DNA of 64,000 nt. Origin: Thermoanaerobacter thermocopriae JCM 7501 (GTDB lineage: Bacteria > Bacillota > Thermoanaerobacteria > Thermoanaerobacterales > Thermoanaerobacteraceae). The translations under genes and the position numbers were made by a program. The notes beneath the pieces were generated by a model, which saw only the letters and a list, made by a program, of their open reading frames with translations, was not told the origin of the DNA and made no database searches. The stretch spans positions 1 to 64,000 of the forward strand of contig NZ_BAZY01000008.1 in assembly GCF_001310975.1 (NCBI RefSeq), written 5' to 3'. Shown in pieces: positions 41,189 to 51,497 of the stretch. Within the stretch, counting starts at the first letter, position 1. Every line of letters begins with the position of its first letter.

Positions 41189-41566
41189 ATATTATCAGGA
41201 TTGGTTTAAAAAAGCAGAACAAGACCTGAGAGCTGCTGATATTCTTCTAAGATTTGAGGAATATATGATACAGTAGCATTTCATTGCCAACAGGCTGTAG
41301 AAAAATACTTAAAAGGATATTTGATATTTTATGGTTCTTCTATTAAAAAGACACATGATTTAACTGTGTTATGTAATATGTGTACTAATTATAATGAGGG
41401 TTTTAAAGATTTTTTTGACGACTGCAAATTTCTAACTGTTTTTTATAATGAAATTAAATATCCACCTGCTGAAACTTATGAAGAAGTTACAAAAGAGGAG
41501 GCACAAAAAGCATTTGAAATAGCTCAAAAGATTAGAGGCTTTGTATTAGAACAAATTAATAGTTAG
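41175..41566 (+). CDS. HEPN-domain protein (one frameshift)
   Basis: About 130 residues. DWFKKAEQDLRAADILLRF and then AFHCQQAVEKYLKGYLIFYG are the typical first two HEPN helices; KTHDLTVLC is the conserved His-Asp-Leu segment. One G is missing near 41253 (RF|GGIYDTVAFH). With the MNT gene it forms a HEPN/MNT toxin-antitoxin pair. Whether it is an RNase toxin cannot be told from sequence alone. Confidence 0.85.
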
Positions 41567-41582
41567 ATATATAAAATTAAAC

Positions 41583-41625
41583 AAAATGATTTCACCTTAC
41601 TAGAAGTAATTAGTGAAATCATTTT
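41583..41625. terminator. bidirectional terminator, HEPN / murC
   Basis: AAAATGATTTCAC pairs perfectly with GTGAAATCATTTT across a 17-nt loop, between convergent genes. Confidence 0.85.
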
Positions 41626-41642
41626 GAATGAATTCCGTATTT

Positions 41643-43036
41643 TTACATTCCTACAGCTTTTTTATAGTCTTTTAGGAACATTTCTCCTACTTCGTAGATA
41701 TTTCCTGCTCCAATTGTTAATACTAAATCGCCTGCTTTTGCATTTTTGTTTAAATACTCCATTATAGAGTCGAAGTCTTTTAAGTACAAAACATCCTTCC
41801 CCTTTTGAGAGATTAGTTCCACTAAATCTTTAGAAGAAACAATTCCTGTATCTTTTTCTCTTGCGGCGTATATGTCTGCTATTATTATTTTATCTGCATT
41901 GTCAAAGGATTCCGCAAACTCATTGAGCAAGGCTTTAGTTCTAGAGTAAGTGTGGGGCTGGAATATACAGATAATTCTTTTGTGAGGATAGTTTTTTGCT
42001 GCTTCTAAAGTCGCTTTTATTTCAGCAGGGTGATGAGCATAGTCATCCACAATTGTTATGCCGTCTACTATTCCTTTTATTTCGAATCTTCTATGGGTGC
42101 CTTTGAATTCAGTTAAATAATGAGAAGCTTTTTTTATGTCGATTCCTACAAGGTGACTTACTGCCAAAGCAGCTAAAGCGTTGTAAACATTATGCTTTCC
42201 GGGTATTGACAATTTGAAATTGCCCATATATTCCTCTTTATAATAAACGTCAAAAATAGCACAGCCTTTATCATCAAACCTTATGTTTTTTGCTTTCCAA
42301 TCACTATCTTTGTAAATACCATAAGTAACAATATTTTTATTTAGCCCATTTACGACATACATAGTGTTGGCATCGTCTTTACAGGCTACCACGTATCCAT
42401 CTGGTGGAACTAAACTGGCGAATTGTCTAAAAGATTGTTTTATGTTGTCGATATTTTTGAAATAATCTAAGTGGTCTGAGTCAACGTTTAGGATGACAGC
42501 TATGTAAGGATAAAATTTTAAGAAACTATCTGTATATTCACAGGCTTCTGTGACAAAATATTCACTGTTTCCAACCCTCACATTTCCTCCTATTACATCT
42601 ACTTCTCCACCTACTAAAACTGTAGGGTCATATCCCATACCATCGAATATTACGGATATTAAAGATGTAGTAGTTGTCTTTCCATGACTTCCAGAAACAG
42701 CAATGCCGTATTTGTATTTTTTCATAATGAGGCTAAAAGGGTAGCCCTGTCTATAGTAGGTATATTTAATTCTTTAGCCTTTTGATATTCAGGATTGTCT
42801 TCATGGATAGCAGCCGTATACACTACTAAATCGGCACCTATGACACTATTTTCATTGTGAGGTATTGTTATAACTGCTCCTTCCTGTCTTAATTTTTCAA
42901 TTATATGAGAATTTTTTATATCCGAGCCTGTTACTGCATGACCGTTATTCAAAAGTATATGAGCTAAACCGCTCATACTTATACCGCCAATTCCTATAAA
43001 ATGCACTCTTTTGAAGTTCTCAAGGTTTATATTCAT
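41643..43036 (-). CDS. murC: UDP-N-acetylmuramate-L-alanine ligase (one frameshift)
   Basis: About 464 residues. Adds L-alanine to UDP-MurNAc in peptidoglycan synthesis. The N-terminal nucleotide domain has VHFIGIGGISMSGLAHIL. The ATP P-loop is AVSGSHGKTTTTSLI. DDYAHHPAEIKATL and IFQPHTYSRT mark the late domains. One G is missing near 42728 (TLL|GLIMKKYKYG). Essential, so the break is probably a sequence error. Transcribed alone, divergent from purR. SD GAGAGGCGAT. Confidence 0.95.
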
Positions 43037-43212
43037 AATTAATCGCCTCTCTCAGTTCTTATTAACTATTATTGCCTTTTCATGGTTAAAATATGATTAA
43101 AGCTTGTCAAAGGGAACAAATATTTTATAAAAAAATTATATCACATATTGCAGAAAAATGAACTTTTAAATATAATTTTGGTATAAATTTGTATGTGTGG
43201 AGGTTATTTTTT

Positions 43213-44037
43213 ATGGATAAGTACAAACGGTATGAGCGATTGGCAGCAATCGTTAAGATATTTAGTGAAAATCCCAATACCCTCATAAATTTAGAATATT
43301 TTATGAATTTTTTTGGCATAGCCAAATCTACTGCCTCTGAAGATATCGATATTTTAAAGAATGTGATAGAAAAATTTAATTTTGGCAAATTAATTACATT
43401 GCCTGGAGCTGGTGGTGGAGTAAAGTACATTCCTATATCTGATATTAAAAGTTATTTGCCCTTTGTAGAAGAAATAAAGGAAAAGTTAAAAGACCCTTCT
43501 AGAATAATTCCCGGTGGGTTTCTATATACTGCCGATTTAATTTATTCTCCCAATATTGTAACAAAAATTGGTGAGATTTTAGTGCTTCCTTTTTTGGATA
43601 AGGAAGTTGATGCAATTGTAACTGTGGAGACCAAGGGTATACCTATTGCCTTAATGTGTGCAAGGACGCTTAATGTTCCACTTGTAATAATTAGAAAAGA
43701 TAGTAGAGTTACAGAAGGATCTTTTGTGTCTATTAATTATATTTCTGGTTCTCAAAGGCACATACGCTCTATGTCTTTGGCTAGAAGGTCTTTACAGAAA
43801 GGTTCTAAAGTATTATTGATAGATGACTTTATGAAAGCAGGTGGGACGATTAAAGGTATGATGGAGCTTATGGAGGAATTTGACGCTGAAGTGGTTGGTG
43901 CAGGAGTTATGATTTCGACGGAAAAACCGGAGAATAAGCTGGTAGATAATTACATTTCAGTTTTCGTGTTAAAAAATATGGAAGAAGACAAAAATATAAT
44001 TGATATTGAAATAAGTGATTGGATATTGAAAGGTTAA
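43213..44037 (+). CDS. purR: purine operon repressor PurR (Bacillus type)
   Basis: 274 residues. The N-terminal winged helix (RYERLAAIVKIFSENPNTLINLEYFMNFFGIAKSTASEDI) is fused to a phosphoribosyltransferase-like domain whose PRPP loop reads SKVLLIDDFMKAGGTIKGM. PRPP releases it from DNA in B. subtilis. The ATG at 43213 follows TGGAGGT. It stands before spoVG and glmU as in B. subtilis, without yabJ between. Confidence 0.95.
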   Translation: MDKYKRYERLAAIVKIFSENPNTLINLEYFMNFFGIAKSTASEDIDILKNVIEKFNFGKLITLPGAGGGVKYIPISDIKSYLPFVEEIKEKLKDPSRIIPGGFLYTADLIYSPNIVTKIGEILVLPFLDKEVDAIVTVETKGIPIALMCARTLNVPLVIIRKDSRVTEGSFVSINYISGSQRHIRSMSLARRSLQKGSKVLLIDDFMKAGGTIKGMMELMEEFDAEVVGAGVMISTEKPENKLVDNYISVFVLKNMEEDKNIIDIEISDWILKG

Positions 44038-44066
44038 AAGGAATAAAAATTTTTTAAAAATTTTTC

Positions 44067-44093
44067 AGGATTTTAGTTTTTGCTGAAGGAAAT
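44067..44093 (+). promoter_or_regulatory. candidate sigma-H promoter of spoVG
   Basis: AGGATTT (44067-44073) and GGAAAT (44088-44093) resemble the sigma-H elements of the B. subtilis spoVG promoter (AGGATTT, GGAAT) at similar spacing. Confidence 0.55.
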
Positions 44094-44102
44094 TTTAATT
44101 TT

Positions 44103-44271
44103 GTGGCGAATATTTATAAAGTAAAAAGTTTTAATGTAGGTGGTGGACACGCCGAAATTACGCTTGTGGAGATTGCAAAAAAGATAAGCGATCGATGAAA
44201 CAAGAAGCTCAAAAATTAGAGCAGTTCCACAATGCTAACATAGGTTTTAACTTCAGGAAGGTGGTGAGCTT
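44103..44271 (+). other. spoVG leader with a 31-codon frame
   Basis: A frame from GTG 44103 to TGA 44198 encodes 31 residues (contains GGGHAEITLVEIAKK). It has no clear SD and no homolog I recognise. A small hairpin GCTC/GAGC follows at 44208-44223, then the spoVG SD AAGGTGGTGA. Confidence 0.3.
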
Positions 44272-44544
44272 ATGGAAATTACAGACGTAAGGGTGAGAAA
44301 ACTTAATGAGGAAGGCAAAATGAAGGCTGTAGTTTCTGTAACCTTTGACAATGAATTTGTGGTTCACGATATAAAGGTTATAGAAGGCCAAGATGGGCTG
44401 TTTATTGCTATGCCCAGCAGAAAGACTCCTGGAGGGGAGTTTAAGGATATTGCTCACCCTATAAATTCAGATACAAGAAATAAGTTGCAAAGCGCTATAC
44501 TTAAAGAATATGAAAAGGCAAAAGAACAGGGAGCTGCACAATAA
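44272..44544 (+). CDS. spoVG: SpoVG RNA/DNA-binding regulator
   Basis: 90 residues. [37 protein letters not shown] and [22 protein letters not shown] are the conserved SpoVG strands. It affects asymmetric septation and gene expression in sporulating Firmicutes and binds nucleic acid. The ATG follows AAGGTGGTGAGC. Its own terminator follows, before glmU. Confidence 0.97.
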   Translation: MEITDVRVRKLNEEGKMKAVVSVTFDNEFVVHDIKVIEGQDGLFIAMPSRKTPGGEFKDIAHPINSDTRNKLQSAILKEYEKAKEQGAAQ

Positions 44545-44550
44545 GGAATA

Positions 44551-44580
44551 AAAAGGAGCTTGTCTCCTTTTTATTTTTTT
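44551..44580 (+). terminator. terminator of spoVG
   Basis: AAAAGGAG pairs with CTCCTTTT, followed by TTATTTTTTTT. Confidence 0.88.
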
Positions 44581-44644
44581 TGTTGAACTTTGTTGCAATT
44601 ATAGTTAAAATAGTATAGGATATCAGAATTAAATTTAAGAGGGT

Positions 44645-46027
44645 GTGGAAAAATTGGAAGGGCTAGTGACGCTTATTTTAGCTGCAGGGCTAGGGAAAAG
44701 GATGAAATCTAAGCATCCTAAGGTGGTTCATAAAGTTTGTGGCAAACCGATGATAGAATGGGTAGTAGATGCGGTAGAAGAAATAGGAAGTAGCGAAGTG
44801 ATTGTAGTAGTGGGACACAAAGCAGAAGAAGTTAAGGAAGTTTTAAAAGAAAGAGTGAAGTATGCTTATCAACAAGTGCAGTTAGGGACGGGCCATGCCG
44901 TAATGATGGCGGAGGACTTACTCCCTGATGAAGGGAATGTAATGATTTTGACAGGAGATACTCCTCTTATTACCTCCAATACCTTAAAAGAATTAATAAA
45001 TTTTCATATTAAAGAGGGCAACAGTGTTACTATTTTGTCTTCAGTATTAGAAGACCCAACCGGTTATGGGAGAATAATAAGGGATGGAAGTGGAAACGTT
45101 ATAAAAATTGTGGAAGATAAAGATGCAACAGAAGAAGAAAAACGCATCCATGAGATAAATTCTGCCATGTACGTTATGGATATAGCCAAACTGAAGAAGG
45201 CATTAAGGAGAATAACCAATAATAACGCACAAGGTGAATATTATCTGACGGATGCTGTGGAAATTATAAGAGATATGGGTGGAAAAATTGGAGCTTTTAC
45301 TGTATCATCAGAAGAGATAACGGGAGTAAATTCAAGGGTGCAACTTTTTGAAGCAGAAAAAATAATGAGAAAACGGATTAATTATCGTCACATGGAAAAT
45401 GGAGTAACAATAGTGGACCCCGAGACCACTTATATAGGAGCTGATGTGGAGATTGGAGCAGATACTATAATAATGCCTGGTTGTGTTATAGAAGGGAAAA
45501 CTAAAATAGGGAGTGATTGTGAAATAGGGCCTAATTGTAGGATTGTTGATTCAGAAATTGGTGATGGATGTAGTATAATGTATTCTGTAATACTCTCTTC
45601 AAAAATAAAAAATAATGTTAAAATCGGGCCTTTTGCTCACATAAGGCCAGAAACTGTGATACAAAGTAATGTCAAAATAGGGGATTTTGTAGAGATAAAG
45701 AAATCTATAATTGATGAAGGAAGTAAAGTTCCTCATCTTACCTATGTAGGAGACGCGGAAATTGGTAAAAATGTCAATATGGGATGTGGATCTATTACAG
45801 TCAACTATGATGGGAAACAAAAGCACAAGACAATAATAGGAGATAATGTTTTTGTGGGGTGTAATGTAAATCTTGTAGCGCCAGTGAAGATTGGAAGTAA
45901 TGCTTATGTCGCTGCTGGCTCAACTATAACAGAGAATGTTCCCGAAGGAGCCCTTGCCATAGCCAGAAGTAGGCAAACCAATAAAGAAGGTTGGGTTCAG
46001 GAAAGAATAAAAAAAGGGAGGCTTTAA
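44645..46027 (+). CDS. glmU: bifunctional GlcNAc-1-P uridyltransferase / GlcN-1-P acetyltransferase
   Basis: 460 residues, unbroken. Makes UDP-GlcNAc for the cell wall. The N-terminal pyrophosphorylase has LILAAGLGKRMKSKHPKVVHKVCGKPM and VMILTGDTPLI. The C-terminal left-handed beta-helix shows hexapeptide repeats (ADVEIGADTIIMPGCVIEGKTKIG) and the acetyl-CoA site region VNYDGKQKHKTIIGD. The start is either the GTG at 44645 or the TTG at 44654, which has better SD spacing to AAGAGGG. Confidence 0.97.
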   Translation: MEKLEGLVTLILAAGLGKRMKSKHPKVVHKVCGKPMIEWVVDAVEEIGSSEVIVVVGHKAEEVKEVLKERVKYAYQQVQLGTGHAVMMAEDLLPDEGNVMILTGDTPLITSNTLKELINFHIKEGNSVTILSSVLEDPTGYGRIIRDGSGNVIKIVEDKDATEEEKRIHEINSAMYVMDIAKLKKALRRITNNNAQGEYYLTDAVEIIRDMGGKIGAFTVSSEEITGVNSRVQLFEAEKIMRKRINYRHMENGVTIVDPETTYIGADVEIGADTIIMPGCVIEGKTKIGSDCEIGPNCRIVDSEIGDGCSIMYSVILSSKIKNNVKIGPFAHIRPETVIQSNVKIGDFVEIKKSIIDEGSKVPHLTYVGDAEIGKNVNMGCGSITVNYDGKQKHKTIIGDNVFVGCNVNLVAPVKIGSNAYVAAGSTITENVPEGALAIARSRQTNKEGWVQERIKKGRL

Positions 46028-46032
46028 ATTAA

Positions 46033-46978
46033 ATGGCAAGATATACTAATTCTCTCAAGATTTTTACTGGAAATTCAAATCCTAAGTTAGCCAATGAAAT
46101 AGCAGAGCATTTGGGGCTTAAGCTTTGTGACTCAGAAGTAGGGACTTTTAGTGATGGCGAGATTAGTGTAAAGATCGGCGAAAGTGTAAGAGGGGCAAGT
46201 GTTTTTGTGATACAGTCAACTTGCGCACCTGTCAATAACAACTTAATGGAATTATTGATAATGATTGATGCTTTTAAAAGGCGTCTGCAGCTGAAATTAA
46301 TGCAGTTATACCTTACTATGGTTATGCAAGACAAGACAGAAAAGCAAAGCCGAGGGACCCAATTAGTGCTAAGCTTGTAGCCGACCTTATAACTGCAGCA
46401 GGAGCTCACAGAGTTGTTACGATGGACCTGCATGCTCCGCAGATACAAGGGTACTTTAATATTCCTGTTGACCATCTTTTAGGAGGACCAATACTTGCAA
46501 AATATTTTCTTGAAAAAGATTTGGGAGATGATGTTGTAGTTGTTTCACCAGACCATGGCAGTGTGACAAGAGCTAGGTATTTTGCAGAGAAACTTAATGC
46601 TCCTCTTGCAATTATTGACAAAAGAAGGCCAAAAGCAACGTAGCAGAGATAATGAATATAATAGGTGATGTTAGAGGAAAAAAGGTTATTTTGGTAGATG
46701 ACCTTATTGATACTGCTGGTACGTTGGTACAAGGGGCGGAAGCTTATTGATAATGGTGCTACTGAAGTTTATGCTTGTGCAACCCATGGGGTGTTGTCAG
46801 GACCTGCCATTGAGAGATTGAAAGAATCGCCAATAAAAGAATTGGTTATCACCGATACAATTCCTCTTACCGAAGAGAAAAAAATTGAAAAAATTAAAGT
46901 GAGGTCTGTAGCTCCTTTGTTTGCAGAAGCAATTTTGCGAATCCACGAGGCATGTCTGTCAGTAAATTGTTCGAATAG
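46033..46978 (+). CDS. prs: ribose-phosphate pyrophosphokinase (several frameshifts)
   Basis: About 315 residues. Makes PRPP for nucleotide, histidine and tryptophan synthesis. [21 protein letters not shown] opens it; [28 protein letters not shown] and the PRPP-binding [14 protein letters not shown] follow. The text contains at least four single-base changes (near 46282, 46638, 46735 and 46950), all repairable. The C-terminus reads MSVSKLFE. Such a density in an essential gene argues for sequence error. Follows glmU by 5 nt, as in B. subtilis. Confidence 0.95.
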
Positions 46979-46999
46979 GCACTTATGGTGCCTTTTTTA
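46977..46999 (+). terminator. terminator of glmU-prs
   Basis: AGGCAC pairs with GTGCCT over a 5-nt loop, followed by six T. Confidence 0.88.
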
Positions 47000-47062
47000 T
47001 TATTATCCTTAAAATTTTATGATATAATTTAAGCAAGGAAACTCGGCATAGAGGGTGGTTTT

Positions 47063-47745
47063 GTGGGAGAGAATCCAAAGATTTATGTAGTGGATGATGA
47101 CAAGAATATATGTGAAATAGTGTCTTTGTACTTTGAAAAAGAGGGATTTGAAGTAGAACAAATATACGATGGACAAACAGCCTTAAAGAAGATCCAAACT
47201 AATCCACCAAGGCTCGTCATACTTGACATAATGTTACCAGGGATTGATGGTATTGCTCTTTGCAGAGAAGTCAGAAAATTTTCAAAGGTGCCTATAATAA
47301 TGCTTACTGCAAAAGGGGATACTCTTGATAAGGTATTGGCTTTAGAGATCGGCGCTGATGACTACATTGTAAAGCCTTTGATGGGAAAGAATTAATAGCA
47401 AGAGTTAAAGCGGTTTTAAGAAGGTATGAGCCGGAAAGCGATGAAAGGCGGGCTGTTTCTTACCCAGACCTTTATGTAAGTTTGAGCGAATATAAGGTTG
47501 TTTATAAAGGGCAAAATGTGGATTTGACTCCCAAGGAGTTAGAACTTTTATACTTTTTATGTACGCATCCTAACAGGGTTTTTACAAGAGACCAGCTGTT
47601 AGAAAATGTATGGGGTTATGATTATATGGGAGATAGTCGCACGGTAGATGTTCATATAAAACGACTTAGAGAAAAAATAGGAGATGGCACTAATTGGAAA
47701 CTTACCACCGTATGGGGTGTAGGTTATAAATTTGAGGTGAACTAA
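47063..47745 (+). CDS. OmpR/PhoP-family response regulator (one frameshift)
   Basis: About 227 residues. The receiver domain has the acidic pair in YVVDDDKN, the phospho-aspartate in VILDIMLPGIDG and the lysine in DDYIVKPFDG. The winged-helix effector ends with FTRDQLLENVWGYDYMGDSRTVDVHIKRLREKIG. One T is missing near 47380 (KP|FDGKELIARV). Starts at GTG with GAGGGTGG. Cotranscribed with the kinase and perhaps acting on htrA. Confidence 0.93.
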
Positions 47746-47747
47746 AT

Positions 47748-49159
47748 TTGACCAAAAATAGTCTTTTTAAAAAACTTTTTATAAGCAACATAATTATAAT
47801 CCTTATTACTTTGTCTATTCTTTCAGGAATGTTTTATCTGATGTTTCAAAACTATTACTTTGCCGACAAAGAAAAAATAATGTTAGAAGAGGCTCGAGAA
47901 ATAAATGCAATTTTAAATGATTTTGCGGTAGGAGACATAAACATAGATAAATGGAATCAAGAATTAGATGTTGTCACTAGGTTGATTAATGCTACTGTAT
48001 GGATTGTAGATAAAGAAGGGTTAATTTACAGTCAATCGCATAAACATGGCAAAGCTTGGACGGGGGTAAGCCTCAGTAAAGATGAAATAAAAAGTATTTT
48101 AGATGGACAATCTGTTGTAAAAAAAGGATATTTTGGCGGAAGATTTAATCAACCTGTTTTAACAGTGGGAGTGCCTCTTGTCATAAAGGGCCGGATTGAA
48201 GGGGCCATATTTATGCATGCTCCTTTGACAGAAATGAATAAAACTATTATTAACATCTTTCTTTTAATGCTTTTATCTGGAGGAGTAGCTCTTATAATAG
48301 GTTTTGTGCTCATTTCTTATACTTCCAGCAAATATCTCAGCCTCTTAAAGAGATGAGTTTAGCTGTTCAGCAATTAGCCAAAGGGAATTTTTCTGCAAGG
48401 GTACAGCATAGAGAAGAAGATGAGATAGGGGAGTTGGCTAAGTCCTTTAATGTTATGGCAAAAGAGTTAGAACAGTTAGAAGACATGAGAAAAGATTTTG
48501 TGGCAAATGTTTCCCACGAATTGAGGTCTCCATTAACTTCTATACAGGGATATATAGACGGAATATTAGACGGTACTATTCCGGTAGAAAAAGCTTGCGA
48601 TTATCTTAAAATAGTGCAAAAAGAAACGAGGAGAATGTCTCGACTCATAGACGATTTTCTTGAAATGACTAAACTTGAGTCAGGGCAATTTCCACTACAC
48701 AAGACGGAATTTGATATAAATGAACTTATAAGACTTGCAGTTATAAAATTTGAAAAAAGAATAGTGGAAAAAGATCTCACCGTTAAAGTTGATTTTGAAG
48801 AAGACCGACGAATAGTAATAGCTGATAAGGACAAGATAGAGCAAGTTTTGTCAAATCTTATAGATAATGCAATAAAATTTTCCAAAGAAAAAGGTATAAT
48901 CCACATTTTTACTGAAACAAAAGATGACAAGGTATTTATTACTATAAAAGATAATGGAATAGGTATCTCTCCTGAAGACCAAGAGCATATATGGGACAGA
49001 TTTTATAAAGCGGACAAGTCGAGGGGAAAAGATGGTGCAGGTCTTGGGCTTTATATCGTAAAGCGTATTATAAATGCTCATAACGAGGAAATATGGGTAG
49101 AAAGCAAAATAGGCAGAGGTGCTGCCTTTACTTTTACTTTGCCGGTGAAAAAGTTTTAA
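47748..49159 (+). CDS. membrane sensor histidine kinase (one frameshift)
   Basis: About 470 residues. Two transmembrane helices flank an extracellular sensor of ~130 residues (with TVWIVDKEGLIYSQS). HAMP follows (SQPLKEMSLAVQQLAKGNFSARV), then the H-box FVANVSHELRSPLTSIQGYIDG, N-box NLIDNAIKFS, and G boxes DNGIGISPEDQEHIWDRFY and GAGLGLYIVKRI. One A is lost near 48333 in the second helix-HAMP junction. Starts at TTG after GAGGTGAAC. It pairs with the upstream regulator. The signal is unknown. Confidence 0.93.
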
Positions 49160-49179
49160 AAAATTGCAACAAAATATTT

Positions 49180-49200
49180 ACACTTTATTAACACTTTATT
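49180..49200 (+). promoter_or_regulatory. direct repeat, candidate response-regulator site before htrA
   Basis: ACACTTTATT at 49180-49189 is repeated at 49191-49200, an 11-bp period as OmpR/PhoP-type regulators bind. A TATAAT follows at about 49213. Confidence 0.45.
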
Positions 49201-49263
49201 CATAAATAAAGGATATAATAATATTTGAAAGTGACAAATGCCTCTCCTTGACCTCCCTTTTCA

Positions 49264-49295
49264 GCGGTCCAAGCGAATACTTGGGCCGCACTTTA
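49264..49295 (+). terminator. GC-rich hairpin upstream of htrA
   Basis: GCGGTCCAAG pairs with CTTGGGCCGC (10 bp, one G-U) over 6 nt, followed by ACTTTATTTAT. Terminator of the kinase mRNA or an attenuator for htrA. Confidence 0.5.
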
Positions 49296-49415
49296 TTTAT
49301 AAAAAGCAGTGCAAAAAATTTTTTAATAAAAATTACTTAAAATCTTTACATCGTGTTCATAATTTGTTAATAAAAGAAGGTTATAATTAAAAAAAAGAAC
49401 AAAAGGAGGGGTAAT

Positions 49416-50785
49416 ATGGATTACGAAAAAGACTTTGAAAATAAAATTGAGAAAAATGATACGGAACATGATATGACTTTACCAGAAAATAAACTAGAAG
49501 AGACTTCCAACGAGGAAAAAATGTATCAAGAAATAATTGAGGAGCAGCAACCTTATGAGAAGTTTGAAACTTCTATGATACCTTCTAACGTAAAATTTAG
49601 AAACAATAAAAAGAGCCTTGGCAAAATGGTTAAAAGATTTAGAAGAAGGATGCTAGCTTATTTTATCGCAGTAGCTTAGTGGCAGCTTTAATCGGTGGAG
49701 GAATTACGGGGTCTGTAATGAAATACTATGGAAGCCAAAATAATGCGTCAGCTCAAGTTGTTACAAGATATTTACCTCTAAATACTACTTCGTCAGACGA
49801 AAGCGGCATTTTAAATCTGATACCCAACATTTACAAAATAGTGAGTCCAGCAGTTGTAGAAATTGATACAAGTGCTGCTTATACCAATGGTTATAGAACA
49901 GGATATGTTCCAAAAGGTAGCGGCTCTGGTTTTATAATAAGTTCGGATGGATATATTGTTACCAATAACCATGTAATTGATGGAGCATCAAAAATTACAG
50001 TAAAACTTTTAGATGGAAGAAGTGCTGATGCAAAACTTATAGGAAAAGATGAAAGAACAGACCTCGCAGTAGTTAAAATAAATCTTTCTAATTTACCTGT
50101 TGTAGAATTAGGTGATTCTTCAAAGCTTCAACCGGGTGAACTGGCTATTGCTATAGGAAATCCTTTGGGAAGTTCTTTTGCAGGTTCGGTCACTGCTGGT
50201 ATAATAAGCGGGCTTAACAGAAACCTCCAAAGTGATTATGGACCTGTCAAACTTATACAAACGGATGCAGCTATTAATCCTGGCAACAGTGGAGGACCCC
50301 TTGTAAATAGTAAAGCAGAAGTCATAGGTATAACAAGTGTTAAGCTTACTTCACTAGGGTCAAGTATTCAGGACCCGTTTGGAATGTTTCAAAGCCAAGG
50401 GACTCCTATTGAGGGTATGGGTTTTGCAATTCCAATAAACGAAGCTAAACCTATAATTGACCAAATAATAAAATATGGTTATGTAGAAAGACCTATGATG
50501 GGTATAGGTGCTCAAACCATTACAGAACAAGATGCACAACGATATAATTTGCCTGTAGGGGTATATGTAGTTCAGGTTCAGCCAAATAGTGGAGCAGAAC
50601 AAGCTGGAATTCAACCAGGAGATGTGATAATAAAGGTTGACGGTAAAGACATTACTTCCTTTGAGGATTTACAAGGAATACTAGATGACCACAAAGTTGG
50701 AGATGTAATAAAGGTGACAATTTGGAGAAATGGCAGAACATTTACAGTTAATGTAAAATTACAAAGCAGTGCAAACTTTCAATAA
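49416..50785 (+). CDS. HtrA/DegP-type membrane serine protease (one frameshift)
   Basis: About 456 residues. A charged cytoplasmic N-terminus (~75 residues, no lipoprotein signal) precedes one transmembrane helix (MLAYFIAVALVAALIGGGI), followed by a trypsin-like domain with the histidine in IVTNNHVIDGA, the aspartate in DERTDLAVVKI and the serine in AAINPGNSGGPLVN. A C-terminal PDZ follows (GAEQAGIQPGDVIIKVDG). One T is missing near 49676 inside the helix. Surface protein quality control. SD AAAGGAGGGG. Confidence 0.94.
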
Positions 50786-50805
50786 ATGAAATAAAGGCCT
50801 CCTTC

Positions 50806-50850
50806 GCACAAAAGATTACCGGCAAGTGACTTGCCGGTAATCTTTTGTGC
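50806..50850 (+). terminator. long perfect hairpin after htrA
   Basis: The two arms at 50806-50826 and 50830-50850 are perfect 21-bp inverted repeats with a TGA loop; the arm ends are GCACAAAAG and CTTTTGTGC. The nearest T tract is 10 nt later, so it is an atypical terminator or an mRNA-end stabiliser. Confidence 0.7.
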
Positions 50851-50910
50851 ATGTTATAGCTTTTTTTTGCTTAATCATGTATAATTAATTTGATAAGGAA
50901 GGGTGGTTGT

Positions 50911-51480
50911 ATGTTCATAATTGCAGGTTTAGGAAATCCTGGTATAGAATATGAACAAACGCGACACAATATAGGATTTATGGTAATAGATGAATTGGCT
51001 AAAAAGTTAGGCATAAATGTAACAAAATTAAAGTTTAAATCCCTTATGGGGGAAGATTATTTTAAAGGAGAAAAAATAATTCTTTTAAAACCGCAGACAT
51101 TTATGAATTCAAGTGGTGAAGCTTTATATGAGGCTGTAAATTTTTATAAAATTCCACTTGAAAATGTAATTGTAATTTATGATGACAAAGATTTGGATGT
51201 GGGTAAAATAAGGATAAGAAAAAAAGGCAGTTCAGGTGGTCACAATGGAATGAATTCTATCATATATCTTTTAAATAGCGAAGAGTTTCCACGAGTTAGA
51301 ATTGGAATTGGAAAACCACAAAAGGATTTAGTAAGTCATGTATTAGGAAAGTTTGAAGAGTCAGAGAAAAAACTAATTGATGAAGCTGTTATAAAAGCAG
51401 CAGATGCGGTGATAGATATTATAGAAAATGGGATAGAACATGCTATGAGCAAGTTTAACGGTTTGCAAAAAGGCAATTGA
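50911..51480 (+). CDS. pth: peptidyl-tRNA hydrolase
   Basis: 189 residues, unbroken. Frees tRNA from dropped-off peptidyl-tRNA. FIIAGLGNPGIEYEQTRHNIGFMVID contains the catalytic histidine, KPQTFMNSSGEA and YDDKDLDVGKIRIRKKGSSGGHNGMNSI follow. The ATG at 50911 follows AAGGAAGGGTGG. Followed by a membrane gene and mfd, close to the B. subtilis pth-fin-mfd order. Confidence 0.97.
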   Translation: MFIIAGLGNPGIEYEQTRHNIGFMVIDELAKKLGINVTKLKFKSLMGEDYFKGEKIILLKPQTFMNSSGEALYEAVNFYKIPLENVIVIYDDKDLDVGKIRIRKKGSSGGHNGMNSIIYLLNSEEFPRVRIGIGKPQKDLVSHVLGKFEESEKKLIDEAVIKAADAVIDIIENGIEHAMSKFNGLQKGN

Positions 51481-51497
51481 AGGAGAAAAAAGAACAT

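Noticed and set aside
46034-46978. Programmed frameshifting in prs and other genes
   Set aside because: The shifts differ in site and direction, occur several times per gene, and lack slippery-site and structure pairs. Sequence error is simpler.
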